DNA of 64,000 nt. Origin: Paenibacillus terrigena DSM 21567. Its GTDB lineage: Bacteria > Bacillota > Bacilli > Paenibacillales > Paenibacillaceae. Below, piece after piece: positions 26,727-36,784 of the stretch (position 1 is its first letter; each line of letters opens with the position of its first letter). The stretch spans positions 372,001 to 436,000 of the forward strand of contig NZ_KB895414.1 in NCBI RefSeq assembly GCF_000374845.1. The letters run 5' to 3'. A program made the translations under genes and the position numbers. The notes beneath the pieces are model-generated. The model was given only the letters and a program-made list of their open reading frames with translations, ran no database searches and had not been told where the DNA came from.

Positions 26727-29700
26727 TCATTTGATGCGGATGGTTGAGGGGCCAAGAAGCGCCTCCACCTGCTGCAGCAGAATCGGCGAAGGCTTCGTAT
26801 GGAACGCCTCGCTCAGCGCCATCGCCTTCTGCTCCCGCTCATAGAACAGGACCGTCGGTATCTGTCCTGGATGCTCCTGCAGCAGCTCCTTGAGCTGCGC
26901 CAGGATCGTCGCCGTCTCGCGATCGGCGGCGATCTTGATATACACGCGCTGCCCCGCATGCGCGTGCTTGCCGGCCGCGCCGCGAGTCGATGCTACGCTC
27001 GGCTGCGGCGCGGTGCTGCTGCCTGGCCGCGTAGCGGCAGCAGGCAGCTCGCGCTGTTGCTGCGGCCTGCGACGCCGCAGCAGAGCCTGGATCGCGCCTT
27101 CGCCAATCGGCGCGACGTCGTCAGCCAGCAGCTTGAAGTCTTCGTCTTGCTGCTGCAGCTTGGCACGAACCGCGAGCAGGGCGCCTTTGTCGATCAGATC
27201 ATGGCATCGCTCCCATACCTTCGGGAAGAGTACCACTTCCGTACGAGATATGCGATCTTCGAGTTCCATAAAGCCCATCATCTTGCCCTGCTTGGTCGAG
27301 ATTTGCTTCAACGATACGACCATACCCGCTACGACCACTTCGCTCTCATCAGGCGCTTCCGTTAGATCCATGAGTCGATCGAGCTCAAGCTTGGATAACA
27401 TTTCATCATGATCATCTAAGGGATGTCCTGAAATATAAAGACCAAGCAGTTCCCGTTCAAATTCCAACTGCTGCGTTATCGTATATGGACGAATGTCCGG
27501 GTATTCAATGGACCAGTTATTCACTTCAATGAATCCGAACAACTGGATTTGGAGATCATCACGTTCTTTGCGCCATTTCACCGCGGCTTCCACGGTCTCA
27601 TCGAGCATGGCAATGAGCTGCGCTCGGTGCCCTGGCAGCGAATCGAGCGCTCCGCCTTGGATCAATGACTCCAACACCCGCTTATTGCACACACGCAGGT
27701 CAATACGGCGGCAGAAATCAATCAGACTGTCATACGGCCGTTCTTCCCGTTCCTTCATAATGCTCTCAATGGCTTGCGTACCAACATTCTTAATCGCAGC
27801 TAGGCCAAACCGAATCGCTTGCCGCCCATCCTCGGAAGCAATAGGTGTGAATAACACGCTACTCTCGTTCACATCGGGAGGCAGCACATCAATGCCCATA
27901 TGCTTGGATGCATCCACATACTCCGCCACTTTCCGGTGATTTCCCATCACCGATGCGAGCATCGATGACATGAATTGCACCGGATAATGGGACTTCAGAT
28001 AAGCGGTCTGGAACGCCAATACACCGTATGCTGCCGCATGCGCGCGGGGGAACCCGTAATCGGCGAAGCGAACAATCATATCATATACATGATTCGCTTC
28101 CTCTTCCGTAAACCCTTCTCCAATACTCCCTGTCACGAAATGTGCGCGTTGTTCATCGAGCACTTCCCGTTTCTTCTTCGATACGGCACGACGTAATAAA
28201 TCCGCTTCACCGAGCGTAAAGCCCGCCATCTGCGAAGCGATCTGCATAATTTGCTCTTGGTAAACAATGATCCCGTACGTATCCTTCAGAATCGGCTCTA
28301 GTGATGGATGTGGGTATTCCACTTCGATCTGCCCGTGCTTCCCCTGAATATACTTCGGAATGAATTCCATCGGACCTGGACGATACAACGCAACGACCGA
28401 GACGATATCTTCGAATTCGGATGGTTTAAGGTCTTTCAACACTCTTCGAACCCCGGAAGACTCCAACTGAAAAATCCCTGTCGTATCCCCATGTCCTAGC
28501 ATCGCGTACGTATCCGGATCGTCATCCGGTACCTCGTGGAAATCAATCGTCAGTCCCGTCTCCTCACGAATCCATGCGAGCGTTCTTTCAATGATGGATA
28601 ATGTCCGCAAACCGAGAAAATCCATTTTGAGCAGACCCACAGCCTCTAGATTTTCCATCGAATACTGCGTTAGCGCCGTCGTCTCCGACCCTTCCTGCAG
28701 CGGCACGTAATGTGTAAGCGGCTCTTCTGAGATAACAACCCCTGCAGCGTGCGTCGAAGCATGGCGCGGCATGCCTTCCACTTTCATCGCCATATGAACC
28801 AGTTCCATAACACGCTCACTGCGGTCTTGAAGCGAAGCTAAATCCGGGTTAAGTCGCAGCGCCTCTTCGATCGTAACCCCAAGCTGATTCGGAATCATTT
28901 TGGCCACACGGTCAACTTCCCCAAAAGGTATATTGAGTACGCGACCGACGTCCCTGACCGCTGCGCGAGCCGCCATCGTTCCGAACGTAATGATCTGGGC
29001 CACATGTTCAGAGCCGTACTTGCGAACAACGTAGTCAATTACTTCATCTCGCCGCAAATCGCTAAAATCGATATCGATATCAGGCATCGTCACCCGCGCA
29101 GGATTCAAGAACCGCTCGAACAATAGCTTATATTTAATCGGGTCCACATCGGTAATATTCAGTACATAGGCGACCAAGCTGCCGGCAGACGAACCCCGTC
29201 CCGGACCTGTCGCAATCCCGTTCTCATGAGCGAATCGAATGAAATCCCATACGATGAGAAAATAATCGGAATACCCCATTCGAGCAATAACATCCAGCTC
29301 ATATCGAAGCCGCTGCCATACCGTCTCCCGGTACGATGAATCCTCCCAGACGGGTAACGAACCATAACGGCGTTCAAGTCCTTCTTCACACAACTCCGCC
29401 AAAAACTGTCCCGCCGTCTGCCCCTCTGGGATCGGTTGAAATGCGGGGAGAATCGAACGTCCGAATTCAAGCTTCAGATCGGCGCACTTGGCCGCGATCC
29501 TCTCCGTATTTGCAATCGCTTCCGGGACATGAGGAAATAACTTAGCCATCTCCTCTTCACTTTTCAAATACAACTGATCCGTCGTGATTCGAAGCCGGTC
29601 TTCGGCGTCGACTGTTTTGCCTGTCCCAATACAGATCAAGACATCCTGCATCGCCGCATCCTCAGGCGCAATATAATGCACATCATTCGTCACCACGAGC

Positions 29701-30296
29701 GGAATGCCTGTCTCTTCGCTTAATGCGATCAACTGCGGATTTACCCGCTTCTGCTCTGAAATCCCATGGTCTTGAAGCTCCAAATAGAAATCTTCGCCGA
29801 AAATATCCTTATATCGCAGCGCTGAAGCTTTTGCTTCCTCCTGTCGACCATGCAATAAATGCTGCGGAATCTCTCCACCAAGACAAGCACTCAGGCAGAT
29901 AATCCCTTCTGAATACTGCCGCAGCACCGTGAGATCAATGCGCGGTTTATAATGAAATCCTTCTAAATGCCCGAGTGAACAGAGCTTCATCAAGTTCCGA
30001 TACCCTTGTTCATTCTTCGCGAGCAAAATAAGATGATAGATCGGATTCTCCTGACGCGTTCCCTTATCCTTCATCGAACCCGTCGTCAAATACGCTTCAC
30101 AGCCGATGATCGGCTGAATACCATGCTGAACACATGCTTTATAAAAAGGAACCACGCCATACATTACACCGTGATCTGTTAATGCGAGTGACTTCATGCC
30201 GAGGCGTGCAGCTTGTTCCACCATCTTGTCAATCCGCGCCGCGCCGTCTAGTAAGCTATATTCACTATGAACATGCAAATGTACAAATCCGCTCAT
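26727..30296 (-). CDS. dnaE: DNA polymerase III alpha subunit DnaE
   Basis: A 1189-residue C-family polymerase. The N-terminal PHP domain opens FVHLHVHSEYSLLDGAARI and contains ALTDHGVMYGVVPFYKAC; the palm has GPGRGSSAGSLVAYVL and the metal-binding PDIDIDFSDLRRDEV; fingers/thumb and tandem helix-hairpin-helix follow (VVALYRPGPMEFIPKY), and the C-terminus has an OB domain (VVAGMVVSLKQISTKQGKMM). It lacks the inserted exonuclease of PolC, so it is the second, primer-extending replicative polymerase of Bacillota. A low-complexity linker rich in Arg, Gln and Ala (about residues 1050-1095) joins OB to the tail. It neighbours ytrH on the other strand as in B. subtilis. Confidence 0.96.
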   Translation of the reverse strand: MSGFVHLHVHSEYSLLDGAARIDKMVEQAARLGMKSLALTDHGVMYGVVPFYKACVQHGIQPIIGCEAYLTTGSMKDKGTRQENPIYHLILLAKNEQGYRNLMKLCSLGHLEGFHYKPRIDLTVLRQYSEGIICLSACLGGEIPQHLLHGRQEEAKASALRYKDIFGEDFYLELQDHGISEQKRVNPQLIALSEETGIPLVVTNDVHYIAPEDAAMQDVLICIGTGKTVDAEDRLRITTDQLYLKSEEEMAKLFPHVPEAIANTERIAAKCADLKLEFGRSILPAFQPIPEGQTAGQFLAELCEEGLERRYGSLPVWEDSSYRETVWQRLRYELDVIARMGYSDYFLIVWDFIRFAHENGIATGPGRGSSAGSLVAYVLNITDVDPIKYKLLFERFLNPARVTMPDIDIDFSDLRRDEVIDYVVRKYGSEHVAQIITFGTMAARAAVRDVGRVLNIPFGEVDRVAKMIPNQLGVTIEEALRLNPDLASLQDRSERVMELVHMAMKVEGMPRHASTHAAGVVISEEPLTHYVPLQEGSETTALTQYSMENLEAVGLLKMDFLGLRTLSIIERTLAWIREETGLTIDFHEVPDDDPDTYAMLGHGDTTGIFQLESSGVRRVLKDLKPSEFEDIVSVVALYRPGPMEFIPKYIQGKHGQIEVEYPHPSLEPILKDTYGIIVYQEQIMQIASQMAGFTLGEADLLRRAVSKKKREVLDEQRAHFVTGSIGEGFTEEEANHVYDMIVRFADYGFPRAHAAAYGVLAFQTAYLKSHYPVQFMSSMLASVMGNHRKVAEYVDASKHMGIDVLPPDVNESSVLFTPIASEDGRQAIRFGLAAIKNVGTQAIESIMKEREERPYDSLIDFCRRIDLRVCNKRVLESLIQGGALDSLPGHRAQLIAMLDETVEAAVKWRKERDDLQIQLFGFIEVNNWSIEYPDIRPYTITQQLEFERELLGLYISGHPLDDHDEMLSKLELDRLMDLTEAPDESEVVVAGMVVSLKQISTKQGKMMGFMELEDRISRTEVVLFPKVWERCHDLIDKGALLAVRAKLQQQDEDFKLLADDVAPIGEGAIQALLRRRRPQQQRELPAAATRPGSSTAPQPSVASTRGAAGKHAHAGQRVYIKIAADRETATILAQLKELLQEHPGQIPTVLFYEREQKAMALSEAFHTKPSPILLQQVEALLGPSTIRIK

Positions 30297-30397
30297 CGCC
30301 TGTCCTCTCTTTCTAGTCTATTCCTTGGACAACACCCATAAGCTTAAGTATACACGATAACGGGGCGCAAACAGAGAGGAAAGGAGCCGAATTTAGA

Positions 30398-30724
30398 ATG
30401 GAATCCTTCGCAACCAAGGCATTATTAGATTTTTTCATTGCTTTTGGCATTGTACTCGGGGGCGCAATGCTCGGCGGCATCGGGGCTGTTATTGCATTAC
30501 AGCCGCCAACGCTTACGATGCTGAATGTCGCCAAATCGCTCAAAATATGGGCACTTGCCGCTGCTGTGGGCGGAACCATTGATCCATTGCGCGTCATTGA
30601 GAGCAATTTTTTCGACGGCAATCTATCACCCGCCATTAAACAAATTCTCTATATTATCTGTGCCTTTCTAGGTGCCCATATGGCGACAGAGCTTGTAGCC
30701 TGGATCTGCCGAGAGCGAGGGTAG
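30398..30724 (+). CDS. ytrH: Sporulation membrane protein YtrH
   Basis: A 108-residue protein with three hydrophobic segments (FFIAFGIVLGGAMLGGIGAV, IWALAAAVGGTIDPLRVI, ILYIICAFLGAHMATELVAW). Size, topology and position beside dnaE, divergent from it and followed by ytrI, match YtrH of B. subtilis, which is made in the mother cell under sigma-E and is needed for efficient sporulation. The ribosome site is AAAGGAG. It is eight bases from ytrI, so the two form an operon. Confidence 0.85.
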   Translation: MESFATKALLDFFIAFGIVLGGAMLGGIGAVIALQPPTLTMLNVAKSLKIWALAAAVGGTIDPLRVIESNFFDGNLSPAIKQILYIICAFLGAHMATELVAWICRERG

Positions 30725-30731
30725 GTTCCCG

Positions 30732-31232
30732 ATGCGAGTGCCGCCTTTTAGCCGATATCGCCATCTGATGCGCTTCGTCGCTATCTTCCTCTGCGGAATG
30801 ATCGTCGGGAGCGCTGTGTACAATGGTTTCTTTCACCTTCAATTCACGCACCTTACGAATATTAACAGCGATTTGCGTGCACAAATCGAGCAATATAAAG
30901 ACGATATTGAAGCACTCAACAAATATAAAAATCAGCACACGTCCATCCGTAAAATTCAAGTCTATATTATCAAGCAAGCGAATGAAAAAGACCAAATCGA
31001 TCTAGAAATAGAAAATGAGCTCAAGAAACAAATACGTGAAGATCTGCAAATCTTCTTAGGACGCGACATGTTCAAAATAAGCTCTGACGCCAAATTCGCC
31101 AGCGAGCTAATTAAACATAAAGTCTACAAAGACATCCATGATCAAGACTTCAAAATCCAAATCCGAACGATGCTCGTCAATGATGGATTGTTACAAATTT
31201 GGGTCGACGCAAAACGCCATGATATCCCCTGA
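30732..31232 (+). CDS. ytrI: Sporulation membrane protein YtrI
   Basis: A 166-residue protein with one N-terminal membrane helix (LMRFVAIFLCGMIVGSAVYN) and a coiled-coil-like region (LRAQIEQYKDDIEALNKYKN) followed by a mixed domain. It is the expected partner of YtrH, located eight bases downstream, and should face the intermembrane or outer side of the forespore membrane. Identification relies on position, length and topology more than on a motif. Confidence 0.75.
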   Translation: MRVPPFSRYRHLMRFVAIFLCGMIVGSAVYNGFFHLQFTHLTNINSDLRAQIEQYKDDIEALNKYKNQHTSIRKIQVYIIKQANEKDQIDLEIENELKKQIREDLQIFLGRDMFKISSDAKFASELIKHKVYKDIHDQDFKIQIRTMLVNDGLLQIWVDAKRHDIP

Positions 31233-31287
31233 GGAAATATGTTACAATAGACGGAGCAATTGACGAAAAAAAGGGGCTACAATACAT

Positions 31288-31590
31288 ATGACAAGCACAA
31301 TCTTCATCGTTCTCTACTTCCTGCTTGCTGTTTCACTCGGCTTCTCCGTATTCAATAGCTGGAAGTCGCATCGCTCCAAGGATTCCATGCAACGCGGCTT
31401 ATACGGGGCACGCATGAATATAAGTCTTGGCGCCATGTTGATCCTGCTCGCTGTCATCCAACTGTTCATGTTCAGCGGTTCATCGACACGCGTCGTGATC
31501 GGTGCATTGTTCTTACTTCTCGGATGCTTCAACATTTATGCAGGACTGCGAAATCACAGCCATTTCAACAAAATGAATAATAACGCCTAA
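31288..31590 (+). CDS. ytpI: YtpI-like small membrane protein
   Basis: A 100-residue protein with three hydrophobic helices (IFIVLYFLLAVSLGFSVF, ISLGAMLILLAVIQLFMF, VVIGALFLLLGCFNIYAGLR) joined by a basic loop. YtpI lies next to ytoI and ytrI in B. subtilis, and topology and order agree here. Function is unknown. It has its own ribosome site (AAGGGG) and is followed by a terminator shared with ytoI. Confidence 0.75.
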   Translation: MTSTIFIVLYFLLAVSLGFSVFNSWKSHRSKDSMQRGLYGARMNISLGAMLILLAVIQLFMFSGSSTRVVIGALFLLLGCFNIYAGLRNHSHFNKMNNNA

Positions 31591-31606
31591 CAGCTGTTCA
31601 ACGATT

Positions 31607-31657
31607 AATAACCCTCTTGCTCGCATCTTCAATCGATGTCCGAACAAGAGGGTTATT
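31607..31657. terminator. Terminator between ytpI and ytoI
   Basis: 13-bp stem AATAACCCTCTTG (31607-31619) with CAAGAGGGTTATT (31645-31657), with inner pairing around TCGCATC/GATGTCCGA. Flanks fit termination from both sides, better for ytpI. Confidence 0.75.
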
Positions 31658-31685
31658 TGTGTACCTAATTACTATTCGAATGTAC

Positions 31686-33023
31686 TCAAGCCTCACCAAA
31701 AGCCTGTGCCGTTATCATCACCTTGCAGACGATTTGATCATCACACTTCACGACGACATCGACCTTGCAGAATCGTCGACTTGCCTCGATCATTTCAACG
31801 CGAACCGTCATTTCCTTCTCAATCTGAACAGGTCTTAAAAAGTAGAATGTCATGTTCTCCACGTCATGATCGGTGTGCCGCTCGTCTCGAATGAAACGGT
31901 ACACCGCTTGGGTGACAATGGTCGTAAAGACACCCTTGGAGAGTGATCCCAAATGACTTGACATCTGCGGAGTCACTTGGCCGCGGAAGTACAACTTGTT
32001 CTGCTCATCCCGCTCCTCCTCGAAGTGGCTCCAGATGAGATCATCGAATGTCTCTCCAAGCTGCGGCAGCTTCTGTGCATCCCGCATCGCCTGAAGAACC
32101 TGCTTCCGCGTCGCGGTCGAGAGCAGCTTGCGATTGCGATCGACGATCGGCAATACTTCGATACCTTCCCACGCCATCATATGGGCGGCAGAGGCCAGTG
32201 AAGTACTCATGGTAACCGTGATCGGATTCCGCGTGTAATGCTTGTCGATGACATGATCCTGCTGCAATCCGGAAATATCTTTGTACGTGATCATCCCGAT
32301 GACATGGTTCCATTCATCGACCACCGGGAATCTGGATTGACCTGTCCGTTCGCGCAGCTCTTGGAAATCACCAATGGTACTGTGCGATTTCAGTGCATTC
32401 ACTTTTTTGCCGAGCTCAACGATGTCTTCAATCAGCATAATTTTCTTCTTGATCAACCGGTCATAGATCGCCCGGTTAATGAGTGAAGCAACAGTAAACG
32501 TATCATGCTTACACGAGATAATCGGCAGATCGAGCGCATCGGCAATCAGCTTCACCTCACGGCTCGCCTCAAATCCCCCTGTAATGAGCACGCCTGCGCC
32601 TTGCTGCAAGGCTAAACGATGCGCGCTCTGCCGGTTACCAACGATCAACAGGCTTCCCGCGTCAATATAGCCGAGCATATCCTCCAGCTCCATCGCACCG
32701 ATCACATATTTGTGCAGCGGTTTGACGAGCCCCTTGGAGCCTCCGAGAACGTGCCCGCCAACGATTTTGACGACCTCCTCGAAGGTTAAATGCTCAGATA
32801 AATGACGGCGTGAAGCCTTATCGACTCGAATCGTTCCAATCCGATCTTTCGTTAAGACGTAACCGATATTTTCTGCTTCCTTTACGGCGCGGTAAGCTGT
32901 CCCCTCACTGACCTGCATTTCTTTGGCGAGCTTTCGTACCGATATTTTGGAACCAACCTTCAGTCCTTCAATATGCTGCAACAACAGCTCATGCTTTGTG
33001 AGCGTCTCTTCATGAATATCCAC
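31686..33023 (-). CDS. ytoI: DRTGG/CBS-domain regulator YtoI
   Basis: A 445-residue multi-domain protein. Order: a winged helix-turn-helix (about 10-70, LAKEMQVSEGTAYRAVKEAE), a DRTGG domain (about 75-185), a CBS pair (about 195-310, with RFPVVDEWNHVIGMITYKDI and EGIEVLPIVDRNRKLL), and a C-terminal hotdog thioesterase-like domain (about 325-440). This is the YtoI architecture. The CBS pair likely binds an adenine nucleotide, and the HTH points to gene regulation; targets are unknown. It is convergent with ytpI. The ribosome site is AGGTGA. Confidence 0.85.
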   Translation of the reverse strand: MDIHEETLTKHELLLQHIEGLKVGSKISVRKLAKEMQVSEGTAYRAVKEAENIGYVLTKDRIGTIRVDKASRRHLSEHLTFEEVVKIVGGHVLGGSKGLVKPLHKYVIGAMELEDMLGYIDAGSLLIVGNRQSAHRLALQQGAGVLITGGFEASREVKLIADALDLPIISCKHDTFTVASLINRAIYDRLIKKKIMLIEDIVELGKKVNALKSHSTIGDFQELRERTGQSRFPVVDEWNHVIGMITYKDISGLQQDHVIDKHYTRNPITVTMSTSLASAAHMMAWEGIEVLPIVDRNRKLLSTATRKQVLQAMRDAQKLPQLGETFDDLIWSHFEEERDEQNKLYFRGQVTPQMSSHLGSLSKGVFTTIVTQAVYRFIRDERHTDHDVENMTFYFLRPVQIEKEMTVRVEMIEASRRFCKVDVVVKCDDQIVCKVMITAQAFGEA

Positions 33024-33107
33024 GCTGTATCACCTCGAATCCGAATCTGTACTATTTCACTAGTATAGCATTCGAAAGCGATTTTTTACACATGAATCCT
33101 CACTGTA

Positions 33108-35834
33108 TTATTTCGTACGGAAGCTAACCCATTCTTGATCCATACCGACGTGATTCACATCTACAAGATAACCCGATCCTTGATCTGTCACACGAATCTG
33201 TCCATGATTCCGCTTATCCAGGCGATCAACCGTCATCGTGATGGTCTTGCCGTCTTTCGAAATTTCACCTGCCGTAGGCGTGACACGATTCCCACTAATA
33301 ACGATTTCGAAATCATCGATCCTACCTTTGTAGCCTTGCACAGGATCACTTAAGGTCAATACGATTTTAGTGCCTTCCGCAATTACGCTCTCGATATATG
33401 ATGCATCGTGCTTGCTTCCTTTGGCCTTGAAGCTGGACTCGTTCGCGCCTTGTGCCGTGTCATATCCTTTACCCTGATCATCCGCGATCCGGCCAGAATC
33501 CGTGTTATAGATTAATTTGTAATCATCGTTTTTCTTCAGGCCATCCAATTTGTCGGCAAATAAGTGAATGTAGAGTTTGGTACGGTCTTCCGACACTTCG
33601 AACGCAGCATTCTCGCCATTTTTCAGATCCAGTCCTTTCCGTTCCTCATTCCATATTGTAAAAGGACCCTTCTCCGCATTACGTACAGGTTCGCTGAATT
33701 GCACGGTAATATTATACGGATCTGTCGAAGCTGTGCTTGCGATACGCGGCGCTGCATTATTGTCGCCAATGCCTCGGAACTGTACACTGTACGGATTCGA
33801 TCCATCGGTAACCTTCATGCTGTTCCAACCTGCTGCATCTGTCACGGCACCCGTAAACGTCATCGTGTAGACATCCCCATCCGTCGGCGAATCGAGATAA
33901 AGAACAGCTTCATCGACCACTTTATTGCGATTATTGATAGAATCCGATTTGATGGTCACGTATCCGCCTTTTGCATCTTTAATGATGAACCCATCGCGCG
34001 ACACATTACGAACCGGCTCGCTGAATTGCACAAGGACAGAACGTTGATCGAGCGCCTTCACCTGCTTGATCGTAGGAATTGGATTCGCATAATCCGTACC
34101 CGAGAACGACTTCACATTCGCTTGATTCCGCGTATTCAAGTTCGGCAGTCCATAGACGGAGGCTTGGATCGTATGCTGCTCACGGAACAGATTCGGGTTC
34201 CCGTTATCCGCCGTTCTGAATTGTACACGGATCGTTCGGCTGTCTGGCTGCGTCACATAGGATTGCCATCCAGACATGGAGACGGCATTCCCATTATCCC
34301 GGTTCACAACCACGTTCAGCTGCGCAAGATCAGCAGCGGTAAGCGGATCGTCAACCCGAATCTCGAGCGTATTCCAATCGATAGACCGAATGCTCTGCAC
34401 ATTTAATGTCATCCATGCATCATCATTCACGCCTGTAAAATTAACCCTCGTCGGGTTATTTATTTTGTTCCCGAAGCGATCTTCGATATATTTCATCGAG
34501 ATCGTATATACTTTCCCATTCACTTGATCTGGTGTTGTTAACGTGACCGATTGGTTCGAATCATTGTAGCTGACACCCGATGGATATCCCAAATCTCCGT
34601 TCATGCTGTAGTTGTACTTATCCTCCGCGGTTCCACGTTCCAGACGTTCATCGAACCAGATGGTTACACGATTCGAATCAGAGGTCACCTTCTTTACGGT
34701 CGGTCCCGATCGATCATCATCTTCCCCGAAGCTGAAGTTAACGGGATCGAGTGTATTGCCTGCCTTATCCGCGACCCGATAAGCAACAAAGGTATAGCGT
34801 GTATTCGACTTCTGTTCTGAAGTCTGAATCGTAACGGTACGGCCATCGTTCGAGAGATCTGCACGATACAGATAGAGGTTGTTATTCACGGAGTAATTGG
34901 ATAAGTCTGTCGCAGAGCTTAGATCAACAGGCTCTGAGAAGGTAATTGACAGCCAATAGTTCGAAGCGGTATGGAAATCGGTGATTCGAGGCTTCGTCGT
35001 ATCCACAGCAAGCGAGACGAATGACTTCGTATTGTCATCTACTGTTAATGTGTATTGTGTGGATCCTTCTTGTGGATCAGTTATAATCTCAACCTTCTTC
35101 CCGTCACTGCTCAGGACAGCTTGGCGAATGGTGAGTTTGCTATTGCCATAGGTCTTACGAATCGTAATATTCTCCGGTTTAATGACAGACACCGCTTCAT
35201 CGAGGTTCAAGACCAGCTTCGTATTCGAAATGACGTCTAGTGATTTCACCTTAAGCGTCTTGTATTCAGGCTCAGCCATCTTCTGATAAGCGGCGTACGT
35301 CGCGTCCACGAGCAGCGCTCTCGTCGCATTCCCGGTGTAATCGTACATAATCGGAATAATGCCCTTATCGAGTGCGACAGCTACCGTACTCCGCGCCCAA
35401 GATGATACTTTGCCACCAACCCCATTGCTGCTTGATCCTTCGATACCATAGGCACGCACAAGCATAGTAGCAAGCTGCTCGACCGTCACCGGCGCTGTAG
35501 GTCCGAACTTGCCTGCTCCAAGGCCCTTCATGAGACCTGCTTGCGTCGCTGCCTCTACGTATCCATAGGACCAGCGTGTCTTAAGTACATCGTTGTAACT
35601 CGGTGAACCGGTAACTTGCTTCAAGTCCATCAATCGGAACAAGACGGCAGCGAATTGCTCGCGCGACATTTCCTCATTCAGTCTTGCGCTGCCGTCCGAG
35701 AATCCCGTGAATATCCCCTTATCTTTCAGAATTTGATACTTCTCTAGTGTCGTCTGCGCAGCTGCTGATACGTGATTTGAGATACTAACGGAAACGAGCA
35801 TGAACGTTAATAAAACCGATACCCATCTTCGCAT
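33108..35834 (-). CDS. SLH-domain cell-surface protein with tandem Ig-like repeats
   Basis: A 908-residue secreted protein. A signal peptide (RRWVSVLLTFMLVSVSISNHV, cut after a likely AxA at VSAAA) is followed by three SLH motifs (about residues 30-165; FSDGSARLNEEMSREQFAAV and FGPTAPVTVEQLATMLVRAY are clear). Then come about seven beta-rich, Ig-like units of the kind with 'ITFSEPVDLSSATDLSNY' and 'VQFSEPVRNVSRDGF', each with a strand signature VxFSEPV. SLH domains bind pyruvylated wall polymer, so it should sit in the S-layer or wall. The start at 35834 is fixed by GGGGGAGG eight bases upstream. It is a single-gene unit, possibly a minor S-layer or adhesion protein. Confidence 0.85.
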   Translation of the reverse strand: MRRWVSVLLTFMLVSVSISNHVSAAAQTTLEKYQILKDKGIFTGFSDGSARLNEEMSREQFAAVLFRLMDLKQVTGSPSYNDVLKTRWSYGYVEAATQAGLMKGLGAGKFGPTAPVTVEQLATMLVRAYGIEGSSSNGVGGKVSSWARSTVAVALDKGIIPIMYDYTGNATRALLVDATYAAYQKMAEPEYKTLKVKSLDVISNTKLVLNLDEAVSVIKPENITIRKTYGNSKLTIRQAVLSSDGKKVEIITDPQEGSTQYTLTVDDNTKSFVSLAVDTTKPRITDFHTASNYWLSITFSEPVDLSSATDLSNYSVNNNLYLYRADLSNDGRTVTIQTSEQKSNTRYTFVAYRVADKAGNTLDPVNFSFGEDDDRSGPTVKKVTSDSNRVTIWFDERLERGTAEDKYNYSMNGDLGYPSGVSYNDSNQSVTLTTPDQVNGKVYTISMKYIEDRFGNKINNPTRVNFTGVNDDAWMTLNVQSIRSIDWNTLEIRVDDPLTAADLAQLNVVVNRDNGNAVSMSGWQSYVTQPDSRTIRVQFRTADNGNPNLFREQHTIQASVYGLPNLNTRNQANVKSFSGTDYANPIPTIKQVKALDQRSVLVQFSEPVRNVSRDGFIIKDAKGGYVTIKSDSINNRNKVVDEAVLYLDSPTDGDVYTMTFTGAVTDAAGWNSMKVTDGSNPYSVQFRGIGDNNAAPRIASTASTDPYNITVQFSEPVRNAEKGPFTIWNEERKGLDLKNGENAAFEVSEDRTKLYIHLFADKLDGLKKNDDYKLIYNTDSGRIADDQGKGYDTAQGANESSFKAKGSKHDASYIESVIAEGTKIVLTLSDPVQGYKGRIDDFEIVISGNRVTPTAGEISKDGKTITMTVDRLDKRNHGQIRVTDQGSGYLVDVNHVGMDQEWVSFRTK

Positions 35835-35998
35835 GATGCGAACCTCCCCCATTCTCACTGGTCTGCTTTGCAAAGCATGGATATAGACGTTCTTTTTTCC
35901 AGAAAGTTTCAGTTCCGAAGGCCCAAATATTGTTCGACAAAAACGATTAAAATTCTACCCCATCGCCTCGACAAAGATCTTGCTTAACAAGGAACGGA

Positions 35999-36292
35999 TC
36001 ATTCCCCTCTGATTCGTGTCTTCCGTTCGAGTGACTGCGATAGCTTCTGCTGCCATTGTAAACGGCGATATCTTCTTAGGCGCTGAATTTTCTCCTCCTG
36101 CTGCTCGCTCGATAGCAATAAATAATGAAGCTGCGATAAAATGATTAAGAAAGCAAATAAGAGCCAGACATAGACGAATACCGTACCTGCTGACCACGAC
36201 AATAATAGATGAAGTTTCGGCCAAGCGAAGAGCAGCATGCCGAGAGCAACCCCCAAATAAATAACCGATTTTGCTACTTTCCAAGTACGCAT
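35999..36292 (-). CDS. Two-span small membrane protein
   Basis: A 97-residue protein starting MRTWKVAKSVIYLGVALGML. Two hydrophobic helices (SVIYLGVALGMLLFAW, VFVYVWLLFAFLIILSQLHYLLL) are followed by a highly charged helix (QQEEKIQRLRRYRRLQWQQK). The start at 36292 follows AGGAG by nine bases; a TTG two codons earlier is too close. It lies between yheA-like and the SLH gene. I do not recognise it. Confidence 0.6.
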   Translation of the reverse strand: MRTWKVAKSVIYLGVALGMLLFAWPKLHLLLSWSAGTVFVYVWLLFAFLIILSQLHYLLLSSEQQEEKIQRLRRYRRLQWQQKLSQSLERKTRIRGE

Positions 36293-36405
36293 ACGCAAAA
36301 ACTCCTTTGCATGTTTGTCCTATTCTTCACCCTATGTGGATAAGGATCGAAATATGACAAAAAGCAAAGGAGCTCGCTATAGAATTATTCTTTTTTCGCT
36401 ACAAC

Positions 36406-36741
36406 TTATTGATATAGGAACTCCAAGTTCTGAAGCACAATTTTGTTAATGTCTTCAATAATTACACTAAGACGACGCTCTGCATCGAACAATCGACTGA
36501 TATGTTGGTTCATCTGGAGCAGTTCGAACATTTTCTCCATCTTCTCCATCTCTTCCGGATTCGGCATATCGCCTGACATCATTCTCTGCTGCATCTCAGC
36601 TTGATTCGCACGGAACTCATCCAGCATGCGTTTGCTGTCTGGGTCTGCAGCGATCAAATTCATCATACTTTTAACTTCAGCCACCTCTGGGCAATCTTTC
36701 AACGCTTTTGCAAGCTCATGTGCTTTATCATATACATTCAT
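36406..36741 (-). CDS. yheA: YlbF/YheA-family protein
   Basis: A 111-residue, all-helical protein of the YlbF/YheA (UPF0342) family: NVYDKAHELAKALKDCPEVA at the start, then FRANQAEMQQRMMSGDMPNP and a C-terminal helix (RRLSVIIEDINKIVLQNL). Family members in B. subtilis are small cytosolic proteins; YlbF helps RNA maturation in the Y-complex with YmcA and YaaT, and YheA is a paralogue of unknown role. Position before yheB and the YheC/D genes supports the yheA assignment. It is 43 bases downstream of the yheB stop. Confidence 0.8.
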   Translation of the reverse strand: MNVYDKAHELAKALKDCPEVAEVKSMMNLIAADPDSKRMLDEFRANQAEMQQRMMSGDMPNPEEMEKMEKMFELLQMNQHISRLFDAERRLSVIIEDINKIVLQNLEFLYQ

Positions 36742-36784
36742 TCTTCTTCTCTCCCTTATCCTATCAATCTGTTATGAAATTCCA

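Noticed and set aside
26423-26755. 110-codon frame containing a repeated FSRK-TRRRILRSNSK motif
   Set aside because: It is the 95-bp direct repeat translated twice and overlaps the dnaE end; no ribosome site.
33564-34406. 280-codon frame opposite the SLH protein gene
   Set aside because: Antisense of the repeated Ig-like coding region; rich in Arg/Ile and without a ribosome site.
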